Shown: positions 40,840 to 54,886, counted from the first letter of the stretch. The stretch: DNA of 64,000 nucleotides from Sapria himalayana (GCA_029783825.1 JAREIK010003110.1:55864-119863); one strand, 5' to 3'. The notes: generated by a model from the letters alone, not told the origin. Made by a program: numbers and translations.

Positions 40840-41796
40840 ATGGGATGGGACGTGATTGGGATTACAAATATCCAGTCCCTTCTCACAGTTCAGAGATTAT
40901 TTTTTGAAGATCCAAACCTGTCCCATAGGTTGAAAATATCAGGATTGGACGGGATGTAGATCGGGGATTTTGGGTAGGAGAAAATGGTTCTGGGACGGAA
41001 CGGAGTTCGGACATTTTTTTCAATTTATTTTCTTCAAACCGGCCAAGTTAGTTCATGTTGAAACCTTTTGTTTTACCATTTGCATTCCTTATTTATGTAT
41101 CTTTCTATCTCAAATTGCGCCAATTTTGTTTTGTCAAATAGACTGAATACCACAAACGAGTTCCATTAACTTGTCAAAAGCTTTGATGTGCAGAAAAGGA
41201 TAGAAATGTTAAATAGAATGGGACCGGGTTGTGTTCTTAATTTAGTTCTTTGTTTTTTAACAAGTTGGCTTTGTTCAGCCGAGTTAAAGTTAACCATAAT
41301 AGCAATACTATATTTTTTAAAAAATTACTTAAAATATTAAGTAATAAATAAAGATGACCACAAACATTCGTAGCAGCAATTACTACTTAAGTAATTGCTA
41401 AAATTTAGGCAGCATAATATAACAAAAAAATACAACTAATAACAACCATCATAATAATCATTTCAAAGGTCCATCCCGGAAAAGCAACGAAAATCCAAAC
41501 CCAATTAATTATCTCTTCTACAACTCCTCCCTTTTCTTCCTCCACTGTAGAAGGACAACCAAAGATGAAAAGGTGTTAATCATGTAGACATAAATTTCGA
41601 AGATGAAAGAGTAATAAAAAACAAAATATTACCTTATAAAATTTAATAAACCCACTCTAAATTTAGTTGGCCAACTATAGTTGGAAGAATATTTGGATCT
41701 TGAGACCCCTCTGAAAATTGTAATTGAACCATATATTTATTAAATTGAATGAATATAATAAGTAAATGTGAAAATAAAATTTACAAGATTTGTATC

Positions 41797-42927
41797 CTAA
41801 CCTGATTCATTATATTCAAGGTCTTGAACTAATTCTTCAATTTCAATAGGTTTGTTTGAGCTTCTCAACCAATGTTGTAGACATATGAGAACTTCAGTTG
41901 ATATAAGTGTTAAACAATTCCAAATTTTATCTAAAGTTCTCCCCCCAATGCTAAATGTAGATTCGTAGGCCACAGTAGATGCTTGGATAGCAAATACATC
42001 CCTTGCTACGTTTTCTAAAGAAGGATACCTAACCTCATTTACCTTCCACTAGTTTTCAAGATCAAAATCAATTCTATTTTATTCAAGTTTGTCGTCCAAG
42101 TACCTATCCAAATCTTCCAAAGCTACAACTTCCTTTTCTTTCTGTAATTCAACAAAAAAAATCATCAACATAAGTATCACTACCATCAAAGAAATCAACA
42201 TTTTTCTCCAACACAGTATAAGAGAAATTATCTTCTATTGATTCATCTTCATTTAAATCTTTATAATCATCCATCATATCATTTAAAGCATTTATACCCT
42301 TTTTGACCAAATTTTTAGCCAATTCCTCTCCATAATGCTAAGTGTACTTAACCTTGAGTTATTTGAGCTTATATCAAGGATCCAACACTACTGCTACAAA
42401 AAACATAATATTTGTTGACTGAAGAGAACCCCAATATTTGTTTAATTTATGCCTCATTTTCATACACATTTTAGACACCATTGCATCTCTACTATTTTCA
42501 CAAAGATCAATTTTTTTCAAAATTCGAATAATCTAAGAAAAATAAACACTAGAGGTAGAATATTATGAGCCAGAAAATTTACAAGTTACCTCATAAAAAG
42601 TTTTCAAGAAACGAGCCAAAATTTTGGCGTTTGTTTTGTCTCTCTCAGTTGGAACGTTTGAACCAAACATTTTCAAAAACCTTTTGTCTTTGTCCAACAG
42701 CACATCAAAGTCATTTTGATATTTTATATTAGTTTGTAGCATCAAATAACTTGAATTCCTACTTGTAGGATAATCTAATTGCAATGAAGATCCATATGTC
42801 AAGTTTGCTTATTCAACACATAACTTAAACATATCTAATCTTTTAGGATTGCTCCTCACATATTTCACCACACCTCTAATTTTTTGAATAGCACCCTCAA
42901 CTACTGCAATGCCATCTCTGATAATTA
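41797..42927 (-). pseudogene. hAT transposase fragment (C-terminal half), copy 1
   Basis: The coding remnant runs leftward from the breakpoint. It begins with IIRDGIAVVEGAIQ, the stretch after the CCAHILNLIV motif of plant hAT transposases. A premature stop (GAA to TAA relative to copy 2's VEEAN) lies at about 42809. An open stretch 42563-42802 then includes TYGSSLQLDYPT, YLML and KDKRFLKMFGSN. After decayed sequence, the hATC dimerisation domain is open from a TAG at 42049-42051 to the natural-looking stop at 41797. It contains SRYPSL-like RYPSLENVARDV, the acidic residue in AYESTFS, then IGGRTLDK and WLRSSNKP. That TAG replaces the first Trp of the WW pair that normally opens the domain. 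The gene is not functional; its hATC matches the family better than copy 2 does. Confidence 0.85.
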
Positions 42928-45900
42928 ATTATTTATCAGTTTAATTTTATAGAAATATTAAATATAAAAAAAATTATTTGTGAGATAGATATAATTTAAA
43001 TTAAATCGGTTTACTCTAAATAATAAATAATAAATCTGATTTTTTTTTTCATTATAATTTTAAATATTCATTTTAATTATTTATTTGTTTATTTTTATAT
43101 AAAATTTTAATTATAAAATAAAGTATAAGTTAAACAAATATAATTTATATAAATTATTTTTCAACAAAAAAATATATATAAACTAATTAAAAGAAGAAAA
43201 AACAAAAAAAAGTATTATATAGTAATATATTTTGCTTTGTTTCTGAATCATTTTAGGTTTTGTAATTATAATTTAATTGATATCTATCTTATTAATAATA
43301 GATTATTAATTTATTTTTTGATCATTATTAGAATATTTATCAATAAAATTATTTATATTGAATTTATATGAAATATAAATATAATGATTATTATAACTAA
43401 ATATTGAATTCACTTTTGAAAAAAATTTAAAAATTATTATATTTTCAAAGGTCATAACATTTGAAAATATCAAAAATAATAAGAATAAATTTTTTGTTTA
43501 TTTATTTTTTAAATAAAACCTATAACCACTAAATGCATACATAGTTTAATCAGTAAACTCCTAAATCTCGTAATGCTTAAATACATAAACCATTAAACTG
43601 CTATATAGTACTTAATAATTAAAAAATCTAATTTTTATTTCTATTTATTATAATTTTAAATATTTATTTTAATTATTTATTAATTTATTTCTATAGAAAT
43701 ATTTATTACAAAATAAATTATGAGTGCTACAAAAATAATTTAAATAATTTTTTTTATCAATAAAAGTATTTATGCTTATATAATAAGTAAAAATTTAAAA
43801 ATTAAAGATTATTATTAAGTAATATATTTTACTTTAATTTTGAATCAATTTGGGTTTTGTAAATATTTTTTAATTAATATCTATCTTATTATTAATAGTT
43901 TATTAATTTTATTTTTGATCATTATTATAATATCTATCAATAAAATTGTTTATATTGAATTTATATGATATATAATTGTTAATTTTATTGTAACTAAATA
44001 TTGTATTCGCATTTCAAAAAATTTAAAATATTATTATATTTTCAAAGGTTATGATCTATGAAAATCAGAAAAAAATACAATTTTTTTTTGTTATTTTATT
44101 GTTTAAATAAAACCTATAAACCACTAAATGCCTAAAAACATAAATTGCTAAATTCCTAAATGACAAAACCTCTAAATACTTAAACAATTAAACTGGTATA
44201 CATTAATAATAAATCATATATTTCATTTTAATTTTTATTCAGTTTAATTTTAAATTTTTATTTTAATTATTTATCAGTTTATTTTATTGAAATATTAATT
44301 ACAAAATAAATTATTAGTTAGATTGATCTAATTTAAATTAAACCGGTAGACCCTAAATAATAAATAATAAAAATCATTTTTTTTTCATTATAATTTTAAA
44401 TATTTAGTTTAATTATTTAATTGTATATTTTTATATAATTATTAATTACAAAATAAATTATGAGTTAGACAAATATAATTTATATAAATTATTTTTCATC
44501 AAAAAATTATAAATAAACTTTTTAAAAGAAAAAAAAATTCCAAAACTAAAAATTATTATATAGTAATATATTTTGCTTTTCTTCTGAATCATTCAAGGTT
44601 TTGTAATTATATTTTAATTGATATCTATCTTTTTAATAATAGATTATTAATTTTATTTTTGATCATTATTAGAATATTTATCAATAAGAATATTTATATT
44701 GAATTTATATGATATATAAATATAATGATTATCATGACTAAATATTATATTCACTTATGAAAAAAATTTTAAAATTATCACATTTTCAAATGTTGTAACC
44801 TTTGAAAATGTGAAAAAATAAAAAAAATATTTATTATTATTATTTCATTGTTTATATAAAACCTATAAACAACTAAATGCCAAAACACTTAGATCACTAA
44901 ACTACAAAATCCCGATACCCCTATATAGATAATCCTATAAACAGGTATACACTAAATAATAATTAATAAATCTCATTTTTATTTGTTATCATTATAATTA
45001 AAAAAAATGATTTTGATTGTTTAGTTTTTTATTTATATATATATATATATATTAATTATAAAATAAATTATGAGTTAAAAATATATTTTATTAAAAATAT
45101 TTTTTATAAAAAAATAAATAAGCTTATAAAAATCATAAAAATTTAAAAACAAATAATTATTATTTAGTGATATATTTATTTTTCTTTTGAATCATTTTAG
45201 GTTTTGATATTATATTTTAAGTAATATCAATCTTATTCATAATAGATTTTTAATTTATTTTTTGATAATTATTAGAATATCTATCAATAAAATTGTTTAT
45301 ATTTAATTTATATGATATATAATTATTATGATTATTATAAATATATATTTATTCACTTTTGAAAAAAATATAAAAATTATTATATTTTCAAAGGTTATAA
45401 CCTTTGAAAATATCAAAAAATAATAAAAATAATTTTTTTTATTTTTTTTCTTAAATAAAATCTATAAACCACTAAATACATACACAGTTAAATCAGTAAA
45501 CTCATAAACCCCGTAATGCCGATATAGAATAACCATTAAACTGCTATATACTACTTAATAATTAATAAATCTCATTTTTATTTCTATTTATTATAATTTT
45601 AAATATTCATTTTAATCATTTATAGTTTAATTTTTTAGAAAAATTAATTACAGAAAAAATTTTGAGTGAGACAAATATTATTTAAATAATATATTTTTAA
45701 TCAATAAAAAATATGAGCTTATAAAAAAAAGAAAATATTTGAAACATAAATATTTTATTTAGTAATATATTTTGATTTGATTTTGAATCATTTTGTCTTA
45801 TGTAAATATATTTTAATTAATATTTATATTATTAATAATAGTTTATTAATTTAATTTTTGATCATTATTATACTATTTATCATTAAAATTGTTTATAATG

Positions 45901-48900
45901 AATTTATATGATATATAATTAGAAAGATTAATATAATTATACATGGTATTCACATTTCAAAAAACTTTAAAAATTATTTTATTTTGAAAGGTTGTAACCT
46001 TTGAAAATCAAATAAAATCAAAAAAAAATTTTGTATTTTTATTATATAAATACAAACTATAAACCACTAAATGCCTAAAAACATAAATTGCTAAACTCCT
46101 AAACGACAAAATTCCTAAATTAACAATTCATTAAACCAGTATACCATATATAATAAATCATAAATCTCATTTTTTATTCGTATTCATTATAATTTAAATA
46201 TTCATTTTTTATTATTTATTAGTTTATTTTTTATAGAAATATTATTTCCAAAATAAATAAAGAGTGAGACAAATATAATTTTAATAATTTATTTTTAATC
46301 AAAAAATAAATATAAGCTTATAAAAAGAAGAAAAAATTTAAAAACAAACAATTATCATTTAGAAATATATTTTACTTTGATTTTGAATCATTATAGGGAT
46401 TGCAATTATATTTTAATTACTATCAATCTTATTAAGAATAGTTTATTAATTTATTATTTGATCATTTTATAATATCGAACAATAGAATTACAAATATTCA
46501 ATTAAAATATCTTATAATTATTAAGTTATTATAACTAAATATTATATTTAAATTTTAAAAAAATTTAAAAATTATTATATTTTCAAAGGTTATAACCTTC
46601 AAAAATGATAAAAAATAACAAAAATAATCTTTTTATTATTTTATTATTTAAATAAAACTTATAAACCACTAAATGCCTAAACATTTAAATCTCTAGACTT
46701 TTAAACACCAAAACCCCCTAAATACTTAAACCATTAAACCTATATAACCTAAATAATAAATAATAAATCTCATTTTTATTTTTATTCATTATAATTTTAA
46801 ATATTCATTTTAATTATTTTTTAGTTTATTTTTATAGAAATATTAATTACAAAATAAATAATGAGTGAGACATATATAATTTAAATAAATTATTTTTTAT
46901 GAAAAAAAATATAAGCTTATAAAAATAAACAAAATTTCAAAAATTTAACATTTTATTTAGTAATATAATTTACTTTGATTTTAAATTATTTTGGGTTCTG
47001 CAAATATATTTGAATTAATATCTATCTTATTAATAATAGTTTATTAATTTATTTTTTTATCATCAAAATAATATATATTAATATAATTTTTTATATTGAA
47101 TTTACATCAAATATAATTATTAAGATTATTATAACTAAGAATTGTATTCATATTTTAGAACTATTAAAAAATTATTATATTTTCAAAGGTTATAAACTTT
47201 GAAAATCATGAAAATTCATAAAAAAAAATTTTATGTTATTTCATTAATTATATAAAACCTATAAACACCTAAATGTGTAAACATATAAATCAATAAACTC
47301 ATTAACCCCAAAACCACAATAAACTTAAACCATTAAATAGGTATACCCAAAATAATTAATCATAAATCTCATTTTTATTAGTATTCATTATAATTTTATA
47401 TATAGATTTTAATTTTTTATTAGTTTATTTTTATAGAAATATAAATTAAAAAATAAATTAATAGTGAGACAAATATAATTTAAATTATTTATTTTTTCAC
47501 AAAAAATATATAAGCTTATAAATGGATATAAAAATTTAAAATTTTAAAATTAATATTTAGTAAAATATTTCACTTTGATTTTGAGTCATTTTAGGTTTTG
47601 CAAATATATTTTAAACAATATTTATCTTATTAATAATTGGTTATTACTTTTTTATAATCATTATTATAATAAATATCAATAAAATAGTTTATATTGAATT
47701 TATATGATATATAATTATTATGATTATTATAAATTCATATTGTATTCACTTTTCATAAAAAAATTTAAAAATTATTATATTTTCAAAGGTTATAACCATC
47801 AAAAATAAGAAAAAATAACAAATTATAAATTTTTTGTTATTTTATTTTTTATATAAAACCTATAAACCACTAAATGACTCAATACTAAAATGACTAAACT
47901 CCTAAACCCCGAAGCCCAAAAATACATAAAACATTAAATTAGTATAGTCTAAATAATAAATCATAAATCTCAGTTTTATAAGTATTCATTATAATTTTAA
48001 ATATTCATTTTAATTATTTATCAGTTTAGTTTTATAGAAATATTAATTACAAAATAAATTATTAGTGCGACATATATAATTTAAATAATTTATTTTTCAT
48101 AAAAAAAAGCACATAAAAAGAGGCAAAATTTTAAAAATAAAAAATTATTATTTAATAATATATCTTATTTTGATTTTGAATCATTTTAGAATTTACAATT
48201 ATATTTTAAATTATATCATTCTTATAAATACAAGTTTATTAATTTATATATTGATCATTATTATAATATCTATCAATAAAATTATTTATATTGAGTTTAC
48301 ATTATATATAATTATTAAGATTATTATAACTAAATATTATATCCACATTAAAAAAAATAAATATTATTATATTTTCAAAGGTTATAACCTTCAAAAATTA
48401 AAAAAAATCAAAAAATGAAATTTTTGTTTTTTCTTTCTTTAAAAAAAACTATAAATTAGTAGAGGTCTAAACAATTAAATCACTAAACTCCTGTACCACA
48501 AAACAACTAAATACTTAAACCATTAAACTGGTATATCCTAAAAAATAAATAATAAATTTCTATTTTATTTGTATTCATTATAATTTTAAATATTCATTTT
48601 AATTATTAAGTAGTTTATTATTATAGAATTAAATATTACAAAATAAATTATGAGTAAGTCAAATATAATTTAAATAATTTATTTTTAATAAAATAGAATA
48701 TATATGCTTAAAAAGAAGTAAAAATTTTAAAATTAAAAATTATTATCCAATAATATTTTTTACTTTAATTTTGAATCAATTTGGGTTTTGTAAATATTTT
48801 TTAATTAAAATCTATCTTATTATAAATAGTTTATTAATTTAATTTTTGATCATTATTATAATATCTATTAATAAAATCGTTTCTATATATTTTATATAAG

Positions 48901-51900
48901 ATAGAATTATAAAAATTATTATAACTAAATATTGTATTCAAATTTCAAAAAATTTTAAATATCATTAAATTTTCAAAGGTCATAACATTTGAAAATGACA
49001 AAAAATTACAAAATTGTTTTTGTTATTTTTTTGTTTAAATAAACCTATTAACCTCTAAATGCCTAAAAACATGAATTGCAAAACATCTATACGACAAAAC
49101 TTCTAAATACTTAAACTATTAAACTGGTATACATTAATAATAAATCATAAATCTCATTTTAATTTTTATTTTAATTATTTATCAGTTTATTTTTATATAA
49201 ATATTAATTGCAAAATAAATTTTTAGTGATACAGATATAATTTAAATCAAACCGGTATACCCTAAATAATAAATAATAAATAATAAATCTCATTTTTTTT
49301 CATTATAATTTTAAATATTCACTTTAATTATTTATTTGTTAATTTTTATATAAATATTAATTAAAAAATAAATTATGAGTTAGACAAATATAATTTATGT
49401 AAATTATTTCTAATCAAAAAAGGATAGATAAACTTTTTAAAATAAAAAAAATTACAAAACAAAAAATTATTATATAGTAATATATTTTGGGTTGCTTATG
49501 AATCATTTTTTGTTTTGTAATTATATTTTAATTGATATTTATCTTATTAATAATAGATTATTAAGTTATTTTTTGATCATTATTAGAATATTAATCACTA
49601 AAATTGTTAATATTGAATTTATATGATATAGAAATATAATGATTTTATATCTTAATATTGAATTCGCTTTTGAAAAAAATTTAAAAAGTATTATATTTTC
49701 AAAGGTTATAACCTTTGAAAATATCAAAAAATAATTAGAATAAATTTATTGTTATTTTATTTTTTAAATAAAACCTATAAACCACTAAATGCATACACAA
49801 TTAAATCATTATACTCCTAAACCCCATAATACATAAATACATAAACAATTAAACCGCTATATAATACATAATATTTAATAAATCTAATTTTTATTTTTAT
49901 TTATTATAATTTTAAATATTCATTTAATTATTTATTAGTTTATTTTTATAGAAATAAATAATACAAAATAAATTATGAGTAAGACAAATATAATTTAAAT
50001 AATTTATTTTTAATCAAAAAATATTTATACGCTTATAAAAAAAGTAAATTTATTAATTTATTTTTAATCAAATATATACCCTAAATAAATAATTTTTTTA
50101 ATCAGATATATCCTAAATATTAAACAATAAATCCATTTTATTTTTTTAATTATAATTTTAAGTATTCATTTTAATTATTATTTGTTTATTTTAATATAAA
50201 TATTAAATACAAAATAAATTATGAGTTAGACAATTATAATTTATATAAATTATTTTTAATCAAAAAAAAATATATAAACTTTTTAAAAGAAAAAAAAATT
50301 CAAAACAAAAAAATTAATATATAGTAATATATTTTGCTTTGCTTCTGAATCATTTTAGGTTTTGGAATTATATTATAATTGATATTTATCTTATTAATAA
50401 TAGATTATTAATTTATTTTTTGATCATTATTAGATTATTAATCTATAAAATACTTTATATTGAATTTATATGATACATTAATATAATGATTATTATAATT
50501 AAATATTGAATTCACTTATGAAAAAAATTTTAAAAATTATTATATTTTCTAAGGTTATAACATTTGAAAATATCGAAAAATAATAAAAATAAATTTTTTT
50601 TTTATTTTTTAAATAAAACCTATAAACTACTAAATGCATACACAGTTAAATATATAAACTCCTAGACCTCGTAATGCCTAAATACAGTAACAATAAACCG
50701 ATATATAATACATAATAAATAATAAATCTAATTTTTATTTCTATTTATTATAATTTTAAAAATTCATTTTAATTATTTATTAGTTTATTTTTTTAGAAAT
50801 ATTTATTATAAAATAAATTATGAGTGCGTCATATATAATTTAAATAATTTTTTTAATGAAAAAGATATATATATGCACATAAAATAAGTAAAAATTTAAA
50901 AATTTTAAATTATTATCTAGTAATATATTTTACTTTAATTTTGAATCAATTTGGGTTTTGTAAATATTTTTTAATTAATTTATATCTTGTTATTAATAGT
51001 TTATTAATTTACTTTTTGATCTTTATTATAATATCTACAAATAAAATTATTTATATTGAATTTATATGATATATAATTATTAATAATATTATAAATAATA
51101 TATTATATTTACATTTAAAAGAATTTTAAATATTATTATATTTTCAAAGGGTATAACTTATGATAATGAGAAAAAATTATAAAATTTTTTTATTATTTTA
51201 TTGTTTAAATAAAACCTATAAACCACTAAATGCCTAAAAACATAAATTGCTAAATTTTCAAATAACAAAACATCTAATTACTTAAACCATTAAACTGGTA
51301 TACATTAATAATAAATCATAAATCTCATTTTAATTTTTATTCAATATAATTTAAAATTATTATTTTAACTAATTATCAAATTATTTTTATAGAAATATTA
51401 ATTACAAAATAAATTATTAGTGAGATAGATATAATTAAACTTAAACAAGTATACCCTAAATAATAATTAATAAATCTCATTTTTTTATTATAATTTTAAA
51501 TATTCATTTTAATTATTTATTTGTTTATTTTTATATAAATATTAATTACAAAATAAATTATGATCAAGATAAATATAATTTATATAAATTATTCTTCATT
51601 AAAAAAATATAGATAAACTTATTAAAACAAGAAAAAATTCAAAAACAAAAAATTATTATATAGTAATATATTTTTCTTTGCTTCAGAATCATTTTAAATT
51701 TTTTAATTATATTTTAATTAATATATATCTTATTATTAATGGATTATTAATTTATTTTTTGATAATTATTAGAATATTTATCAATAAAATTGTTTATATT
51801 GAATTTATATAATATATAAATATAATGATTAGTATAACTAAATATTGTATTCACATTTGAAAAAAATTAAAAATTATAATATTTTCAAAGATTATAACCT

Positions 51901-51970
51901 TTGAAAATATCAAAAAATAATAAAAATAATTTTTTTGTTATGTTATTTTTTAAATAAAACCTATAAACCA
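42928..51970 (-). repeat. Satellite array, - orientation (9 kb)
   Basis: Reverse monomers throughout, with perfect palindromes at 45385-45410 and 49696-49721. Fragment junctions lie at about 42985, 44330, 49245 and 51440. The stretch 45618-48700 repeats the monomer order of 25434-28700. Single unusual monomers include GGTTATTACTTTTTTATAATC (47640), shared with 27240. No gene is seen; short Asn/Ile/Tyr frames are compositional. Confidence 0.88.
45385..45410. repeat. Perfect copy of the monomer palindrome
   Basis: Exact TTTTCAAAGGTTA half-site plus its reverse complement, flanked by A on the left and T on the right, so 28 bp are self-complementary. Confidence 0.9.
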
Positions 51971-51978
51971 CTAAATGC
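51971..51978. repeat. Left 8-bp target-site duplication of hAT copy 2
   Basis: CTAAATGC sits directly outside the left terminus and is repeated exactly at 55472-55479. The 8-bp length is the hallmark of hAT insertion. Confidence 0.95.
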
Positions 51979-51989
51979 TAGGGGTGCTC
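51979..51989 (+). repeat. Left terminal inverted repeat of hAT copy 2
   Basis: TAGGGGTGCTC; the reverse complement of the right end is TAGGGCTGCTC, a single mismatch at position 6. Confidence 0.95.
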
Positions 51990-52165
51990 ATGGGACGGGA
52001 CGAGATGGGGATTACAAATCTCCAGTCCCTTCGCATAGTTCGGAGATTTTTCTTTTTTGAAGATCCAGACCCATCCCATAGGTTGTAAATATCGGGATGG
52101 GACAGGACATAGATCGGGGATTTTGAGTAGGAAAAAATGGTCCAGGACGGCACGGAGTTCGGACA
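51990..52165 (+). promoter_or_regulatory. Left subterminal repeat zone of hAT copy 2
   Basis: Repeated GGGACGGGAC, GATGGGGAT, GGGATGGGACAGGAC and CGGGGAT words lie within 180 bp of the terminus. In Ac-type hAT elements such subterminal repeats bind the transposase N-terminal zinc finger. Binding here is inferred. Short minus-strand open frames in this zone are not considered genes. Confidence 0.55.
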
Positions 52166-52836
52166 TTTTTTTCAATTTATTTTTTTCAAACCGGCCAAGT
52201 TAGTTCATGTCGAAACCTTTTGTAGTAGCATTTATTTATCATGCTTTGATGTGCAGAAAAGGATAGAAATGTAAAATAGAACAAAACCGAGTTGTGTACT
52301 TAATTTGGTTCTTTGTTTTGTAACAAGTTGGATTTGTTCAGCCGAGTGAAATTAACCATAATAGCAAAACTACATTTTTTTAAATAATTGCTTAAAATAT
52401 TAAGGAATAGCTAAAGATGACCACAAACATTGGTAGCAGTAATTACCACTTAAGTAATTGCTAAATTTAGGTAGCCTAATATAACAAAAAAACTAAACAT
52501 TTCAATGGTCCATCCCGGAACAGCAACGAAAATCCAAACCCAATTAATTATCTCGTCTACAACTCCTCCCTTTTCTACCTCTACTGTAGAAGGACAACAA
52601 AAGATGAAAATTTGTTATTCATGTAGATATAAATTTCTAAGATGAAAGAGTAATAAAAAAACAAAATATTACCTTATAAAATTTAATACACCCATTCCAA
52701 ATTTAGTTGGCCAACTATATTTGGAAGAATATTTGGATCTTGTGACCCCTCTGAAAATTATAATTGAACCATATTTTTATTAAATTGAATGAATAAAATA
52801 AGTAAAAGTGAAATTAAAATTTACAAGATTTGTATA

Positions 52837-53085
52837 CTAACTTGATTCATTATATTCAATGTCATGAACTAATTCTTCAATTTCAATTGGTTTGTTTGAG
52901 CTTCTCAATCGATCTTGTAGACATATGAGAACTTCAGCTGTAATAGGTGTTAAAGAACACCTAAATTTATCTAAAGTTCTCCCCGTAGTGCTAAATGTAG
53001 ATTCGTAGGCCACAGTAGATGCTTGGATAGCAAATACATCCCTTGATACATTTTCCAAAGAAGGATACCTAAACTCATTTACCTT
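52837..53085 (-). pseudogene. hAT transposase, C-terminal hATC dimerisation domain (copy 2)
   Basis: Minus-strand reading: VNEFRYPSLENVSRDVFAIQ, then STVAYESTFSTTGRTLDKF, then LTPITAEVLICLQDRLRSS, ending EYNESS and stop. This is the hATC domain of plant hAT transposases, which mediates dimerisation. It also holds the last acidic residue of the catalytic triad, probably the Glu of AYESTFS. No ATG starts this piece. It is cut off from the core by a TGA at 53086-53088 that replaces the second Trp of the WW pair (a G-to-A change on the coding strand). Between it and the core (about 53090-53660) homologous but multiply interrupted sequence remains. Confidence 0.88.
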
Positions 53086-53661
53086 TCACCAGTTTAGAAG
53101 AAGAAAATCAATTCTATTTTTTTCAAGTTTATCCTCCAAGTACCTATCCAACACTTCCAAAGCTACATCTTCTTGTTCTTTCTCCAATTCAACAAAAAAA
53201 ATCATCAACATAAGTATCACTGCCATCAAAGAAATCATCATTTTTCTTCAACACAGTAGAAGAGAATTCATCTTTATTTAAATCTTTATAATCATCCATC
53301 ATCTCATTTAAGACATTTATAAACATCTTCACCAAATTTTTAGCCAATTCCTCTGCATAATGCTAAGTGTACTTAACATTGAGATATTTGAGCTTATATC
53401 TAGGATCCAACACTACTGCTACAAAAAGCATTATATTTGTTGACTGAAGAGAACCACAATATTTGTAGTATTTATGCCACATTTTCATACCGATTTCAGG
53501 ACACCATTGTATCTCTACTATTTTAACAAAGCTCAAATTTTTTGAAAAATTCGAATAATCTTAGGAAAATAAACAATAGAGGTATAATATTTTGAGCCAG
53601 AAAATTTACAAGTTACCTCATAAAAAGATTTCAATAAACGGGCCAAAATTTTGGCATTTGT

Positions 53662-54453
53662 TTAGTCTCTCTCAATTTGAACGTTTGAACCAAACTCCTT
53701 CAAAAATCTTTTGTCTTTGTCCTCCAACTTATCAAATTCTTTTTGATATTTTATATCACTTTGTAGCATCAAATAAGTTGAATTCAATCTTGTAGGACAA
53801 TCTAATTGCAATGAAGTTCCATATGTCAAGTTTGCTTCTTCAACACATAACTTAAACATATCTAATCTTTTAGGACTACTCCTCACATATTTCACCACAC
53901 CTCTAATTTTTTGAATAGCACCCTCAACTACTGCAATACCATATCTGACAATTAAGTTTAGGATATGAGCACAACATCTCATATGAAAATGCTCGCCTCT
54001 CAAAGGTACAATACTTTTCTTCACGAGCCTTTTTTTCAATTGTTCGACTGCAACATCATTATTTGATGCATTATCAACAGTAATGCACATCAACTTTATC
54101 AAACTCGATTCATTCATGTAAAACTCAATAGCATTTCTAATATTAGCTCCAGAATGACTTTTAATTACACAAAAGTTCAAAAGCCTTTTATGCATTTTCC
54201 ATTGAGAATCAATGAAATTAACAGTCAAACATATATAAGACAAATTTTGAATGCTAGTCCAAGTGTTGGTAGTCAATGAAACTCTACAACAATGAGATGA
54301 TATGCTATCAAATAATTTCTTCTTTTCCTTCACAAACAAATAAAAACAATTCCTCGGTATATAGTGCCTAGATGGAATTTTAAATTGAGGCACACTAACT
54401 TCACAGAAACTCCTTAAACTTATCCCTCTCAACAAAACAAAAAGGCATTTCAT
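53662..54453 (-). pseudogene. hAT transposase, catalytic core segment (copy 2)
   Basis: This is a 263-codon open stretch. Its first 16 residues are out of frame; true homology starts near CEVSVPQFKIPSRH. In order it shows LTTNTWTSIQNLSY (about 60-73), CITVDNASNND (123-133), HMRCCAHILNLIV (157-169), KIRGVVKYVRSSPKRL (182-197) and CPTRLNSTYLML (219-230). The family consensus has TTDxWTS, whose Asp is the first catalytic acid; here AAC at 54265-54267 gives Asn, a G-to-A change. The second Asp, in TVDN, is kept. The usual PTRWNS Trp is Leu. The segment ends at a TAA (53662-53664) where copy 1 has AAA (Lys) and continues with TNAKILARF, so this is a nonsense mutation and not the natural end. Confidence 0.9.
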
Positions 54454-54886
54454 CTTTTATGATCATTTTCACCAAAGCCTCCCTAGCTAGTCGTTGATCA
54501 AATTGCCAACAAGTTAATTTGTTATCTTCTGAACTAGTACCTTTAGTGAAACTTAACAAAGATTGTGACTTGTCTTTACCTTTGTGAGCTTCTATTAATT
54601 CTTTTTTGTGTGAAAATTTCCTACAAGTCTCTCTCAAGTATTTCCATAAACCCGTAGTACCTTGATCACTTGTTGCCAAATATTCTTTCCTACACCATAT
54701 ACAAGCTGCCCTACCAGTTTCATTTCCCTCTGAATCAACTAATATCTCATAAGTTTCCCAAACAGCAAACTTATACTTTTTATGAGCTTGAGGTTCAGAT
54801 GTACCTTGACTTTCTTTTACAATTGGAATTGAAGAACCTGCCGTAACAATAAAATGGTTCGTGAAATGATAATGATTGGATTTCAA
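54401..54886 (-). pseudogene. hAT transposase, N-terminal BED zinc-finger segment (copy 2)
   Basis: A minus-strand open stretch contains YKFAVWETYEILVDSEGNE followed by a CxxC pair (Cys62 and Cys65 of the stretch) and GTTGLWKYLRETC ending in Cys88. BED fingers use C-x2-C...H-x(3-5)-C/H. The expected His of the LWRHL motif is Tyr83 here (TAC, one C-to-T step from CAC), so zinc binding is probably lost. The open stretch has no ATG start and stops at FKEFL; the homology continues one frame over (CEVSVPQFK), placing a frameshift near 54405-54412. The likely original start is ATG at 54969 or 54963. It reads MAMQMAQSSGKRKIQ, then a TAA at 54922-54924, then a frame change into the BED segment. Confidence 0.88.

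Larger units (their letters stand above)
40829..42927 (-). mobile_element. hAT DNA transposon, 5'-truncated copy 1
   Basis: It begins with the terminus TAGGGGTGCTC and is collinear with 51979 to about 53955 of the complete copy. It stops abruptly at about 42927, where ATCTCTGATAATTAA runs into satellite TTATTTATCAGTTTA. The shared AATTA at the join suggests a microhomology deletion. By comparison with copy 2, about 1.4 kb of element is gone. From the higher-order repeat spacing, roughly 0.7 kb of satellite was lost too. What remains is the 3' part of the transposase gene (minus strand) and one terminus. The flanking monomer shares the rare variant ATTATTAATGGATTAT with copy 2, showing common descent. 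Confidence 0.9.

Noticed and set aside
51971..52175. Two 60-65 codon minus-strand frames at the left end of hAT copy 2
   Set aside because: They overlap the terminal inverted repeat and subterminal repeats and extend into the target site.
53592..53795. 67-codon + frame inside hAT copy 2
   Set aside because: It is antisense to the clearly homologous transposase core.
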